NCBI RefSeq assembly: GCF_030811595.1
Contig: NZ_JAUSRB010000002.1
Coordinates: 1,488,001-1,552,000 of the forward strand
Direction: 5' to 3'
Source: Streptosporangium brasiliense
GTDB lineage: Bacteria > Actinomycetota > Actinomycetes > Streptosporangiales > Streptosporangiaceae
DNA length: 64,000 nucleotides
Part shown: one piece after another, positions 62,058 through 64,000 of the stretch
Numbering within the stretch: position 1 is the first letter of the stretch
Layout: each line of letters starts with the position of its first letter
The notes under the pieces: model-generated
Database searches by the model: none
What the model saw: only the letters and a program-made list of their open reading frames with translations
Told to the model about the DNA's origin: nothing
Program-made: the position numbers and the translations under genes

Positions 62058-62209
62058 TGAAATGGGTGGAACACGTCAGTCAACGTCCAGCCAGGGGTTT
62101 GTCTGGGAGCCCAGGAGATGGGCGAAGGGTTGTGGTCGCCCCTTAGAGCTGAGGAACGCACCCACGCATATCCTCGACGCCTGCAGAGGAACTTTGAACC
62201 ATCCCGAGA

Positions 62210-62645
62210 TTGATGCACACCTCCTGCTTGAAACTTCTTGGAAAGGTTGTGTCTCATGCCGAGCATGTACAACCCGGGACCCGGGCCAAGGCGGTTCGTT
62301 TGGTGCTCGACCACCGCGGCGGCTATCCGACCGATGGCGCCATTCATCGCTCGGTCACAGGCTCGCTATACACGTTGGTGAGCTTCGGCGAGACGCTGTC
62401 GCTGTCCGGGCTGCGGCTCTAGATCGGCTCTGTCGGGGACGCGTTCGATAGCGTCCTGACCGAGACCACGATCGGGCTGTACAGGAACGAGTGCATCCGC
62501 GCCGACGCGGCCCGCTCCGCAGCCCTCGGCGACGTCCAACTGATCACTGCCGATTACGTCAGCTGGTAAAACCAGCAGCGCCTCATGCACCGCCTCGGCC
62601 GAGTCCCACCGCCGAAGCCGAGGCTCGCTATTATGCCGAGCATGT
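62210..62645 (+). pseudogene. IS3-family element remnants
   Basis: Pieces of OrfA (R-A-K-A-V-R-L-V-L-D-H-R-G-G-Y-P) and of the OrfB end (S-V-G-D-A-F-D-S-V-L-T-E-T, G-L-Y-R-N-E-C-I-R) with stop codons inside. The middle is deleted. Confidence 0.8.
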
Positions 62646-62735
62646 GACCGACCAACCGGCCGACTCACAGAACCCCGAGGGTACATAACCCAGGACACTT
62701 CAGGTTGTTCATGGGCTCATAAGCCGATATCGGTT

Positions 62736-63851
62736 TCAAAATAATCGATCTTGTACGGGCGCTAGCGGCCGCGGCACCGCAACCCGGATCAAGGTCTTTT
62801 CAGATAGTTGACCTTGGATAGGATCGCGCTCGATGCTCCCATCCTTGAGGAGCTGGCGCACCACTGCAGTGGCATGCGGAGGCCGGTAGACGGTTTCTAA
62901 AAGCGTGTATTCCCTCAGATTGGCCAGTGTGTGGTCTCTGGAACTGAGTTCGGCAAGCAGAGCCCGCCGCAGTGGAGCAAGACTCGCATGTTCTCCGAAC
63001 TCGAAGGCGAGCTGATCAGGATCTCGGGGGTCACGGTAGCTGACTCCCCGAACCGGATCGACCTGCCACATGGCCTCCTTCATCTTCTCCAGTCCTTTGA
63101 GGCTGCTCGTCCCGAAGACCAGGTGAAGGTCATGCCCTTGCTCATCAAGCATTTCGAACGAGATTACGAATTTGAAGCCTGCAGCCTTCAGGGAACGCCG
63201 GTACTCGCTCACCAGGAAAGCCTTCTTAGCATGTGATGGCTGCTGGTGAACTTCACGCCACGACTGACCTCCGAAGGCAAGATCACCGCTCTCTTGGTGA
63301 AGACTGACCTTGCCGAACTGTATGAGGAAACGAGTGCCGAATGTGAGTAGAACCTCACTGGAAGGAACCGCAGCGATCCGACGAGCCACATCCAGGGGGA
63401 TGTCGGGACCACCGAAGCTGTCAAGAAATGCAAAGATCGGCCCTTGAGTAACGTTCAGCCTGGTCATCGCTGGGAACAGTACGCTCTCGTAGCCGGCGTT
63501 GTGGTACTCGATATGCATGCCGCCAGGCTGGCCTCCGCGTCTGGAGAGCGTTTGGGCCATCTCCAAGCACAGGCGCTCCATCCTGTCCCGCCGCTCCTCG
63601 ATCAAAATGAGGTTGACACGACGCCCTGGGGTGAAGAACCGACGTTGTCGGAGGAATGCTTCGGTAGCCACTACAGGAGAGCCTGGCTCTCCCTTCTCGT
63701 AGATGCCGGGACCAGCGAACGCCTCAACGTAGGTTATGGGAGACTTCCGGGCCTGCGCGAGGATCGGAAACCAAGCGTCAAGGTAGTGGCGAAGGATTTG
63801 GTGCTTGGCAACGGTGTGAGGATCACAGATCCATAGCGTCTTGTCTGGCAC
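62736..63851 (-). CDS. three-Cys-motif partner protein (TcmP)
   Basis: A 371-residue protein with the TcmP N-terminal signature H-T-V-A-K-H-Q-I-L-R-H-Y-L-D-A-W and T-Y-V-E-A-F-A-G-P-G, then I-L-I-E-E-R (a methyltransferase-like Rossmann layout), and a C-terminal winged-helix-like tail. TcmP genes usually sit next to a Gp37/Gp68-type protein with three Cys, as here. The function is unproven; a DNA/RNA modification or defence role is suspected. Confidence 0.88.
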   Translation of the reverse strand: MPDKTLWICDPHTVAKHQILRHYLDAWFPILAQARKSPITYVEAFAGPGIYEKGEPGSPVVATEAFLRQRRFFTPGRRVNLILIEERRDRMERLCLEMAQTLSRRGGQPGGMHIEYHNAGYESVLFPAMTRLNVTQGPIFAFLDSFGGPDIPLDVARRIAAVPSSEVLLTFGTRFLIQFGKVSLHQESGDLAFGGQSWREVHQQPSHAKKAFLVSEYRRSLKAAGFKFVISFEMLDEQGHDLHLVFGTSSLKGLEKMKEAMWQVDPVRGVSYRDPRDPDQLAFEFGEHASLAPLRRALLAELSSRDHTLANLREYTLLETVYRPPHATAVVRQLLKDGSIERDPIQGQLSEKTLIRVAVPRPLAPVQDRLF

Positions 63852-63893
63852 ATTATTGTCGTACCTCTGAAGACGCAGGACGTCTATCCCTTG

Positions 63894-64000
63894 TTATCTT
63901 GCCGCAGCAACAACTGTCGCAGGAATCTCATCCCACGTGCGCTCGTCCAGAGCCCTCCCTCCCGACTTCGGTGTACGTCCACCCCACTGCTTGAAGAAGA
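63894..64000 (-). CDS. Gp37/Gp68-type (DUF5131) protein, C-terminal end
   Basis: A partial gene running off the window: F-F-K-Q-W-G-G-R-T-P-K-S-G-G-R-A-L-D then R-T-W-D-E-I-P and stop. This is the conserved end of phage Gp37/Gp68 family proteins, the three-Cys, radical-SAM-like partner of TcmP. The gene starts outside the window. Confidence 0.85.
   Translation of the reverse strand, partial: FFKQWGGRTPKSGGRALDERTWDEIPATVVAAAR

Overview
The window is high-GC actinomycete DNA, most likely from a filamentous member of the Streptosporangiales or a relative. This is inferred from the codon bias, GTG/TTG starts, chaplin-type surface protein, small ECF/SigE-like sigma factors with paired membrane proteins, a CU044_5270-type protein, and an MFS-dTMP kinase fusion beside holB and topA. 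The exact genus cannot be read from the sequence.

Region 1 (1-10.4 kb) is the highlight: a complete-looking thioamitide RiPP gene cluster of the thioviridamide type. A 77-residue precursor (7225-7458, minus) ends in a 13-residue stretch that aligns position by position with the thioviridamide core (Ser/Thr1, Thr8, Ala10, His12, Cys13). Downstream on the minus strand follow an APH-like kinase, a HopA1-like lyase, a YcaO and TfuA thioamidation pair, a PhyH-type Fe(II)/2-oxoglutarate oxygenase, a papain-like C1A protease, a membrane protein and a ThiS/MoaD-like sulfur carrier. Divergent on the plus strand are a degenerate APH-like protein, a LanD-like cysteine decarboxylase and a PRMT-like methyltransferase. 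Together they predict Thr phosphorylation and elimination, Cys decarboxylation and AviMeCys ring closure, backbone thioamidation fed by a thiocarboxylated carrier, and histidine hydroxylation and methylation.

Region 2 (10.5-31.9 kb) is mixed accessory and house-keeping DNA: a MacS-like/NarL two-component pair, a YiaA/B protein, an IS630 element with a frameshifted transposase, an ECF sigma with its partner, a VOC-AraC-VOC locus with a shared 29-bp upstream element, a PNPOx-like protein, a LuxR regulator, RtcB, a CseBC-like two-component system with two lipoproteins, a P450, several unknowns and transposon scraps. A real tRNA-Thr(CGT) lies at 31.8 kb, with a near-perfect copy of its 3' half at 29.8 kb and a decayed copy at 18.3 kb, so this tRNA has been an integration hotspot.

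Region 3 (31.9-54 kb) looks like conserved chromosome: S33 peptidase, alpha/beta hydrolase, RicT-like PSP1 protein, two sigma/partner pairs, a glycosyltransferase, holB, MFS-tmk, a metallophosphoesterase, topA, a DUF5703 protein, an eight-unit chaplin protein, an M20 peptidase and tRNA-Leu(GAG).

Region 4 (54.1-64 kb) is a tRNA-Leu island with tandem att-like ends. Each end carries a covarying terminator hairpin and a short type I-E-like CRISPR remnant. It holds an integrase stub and nested IS5, IS110, IS630 and IS3 remnants, a second S33 peptidase, a NarL-type two-component pair, and at the edge a three-Cys-motif partner (TcmP) gene with the end of its Gp37/Gp68-type partner. Short tandem repeats lie at or just past the stop codons of several genes throughout the window.
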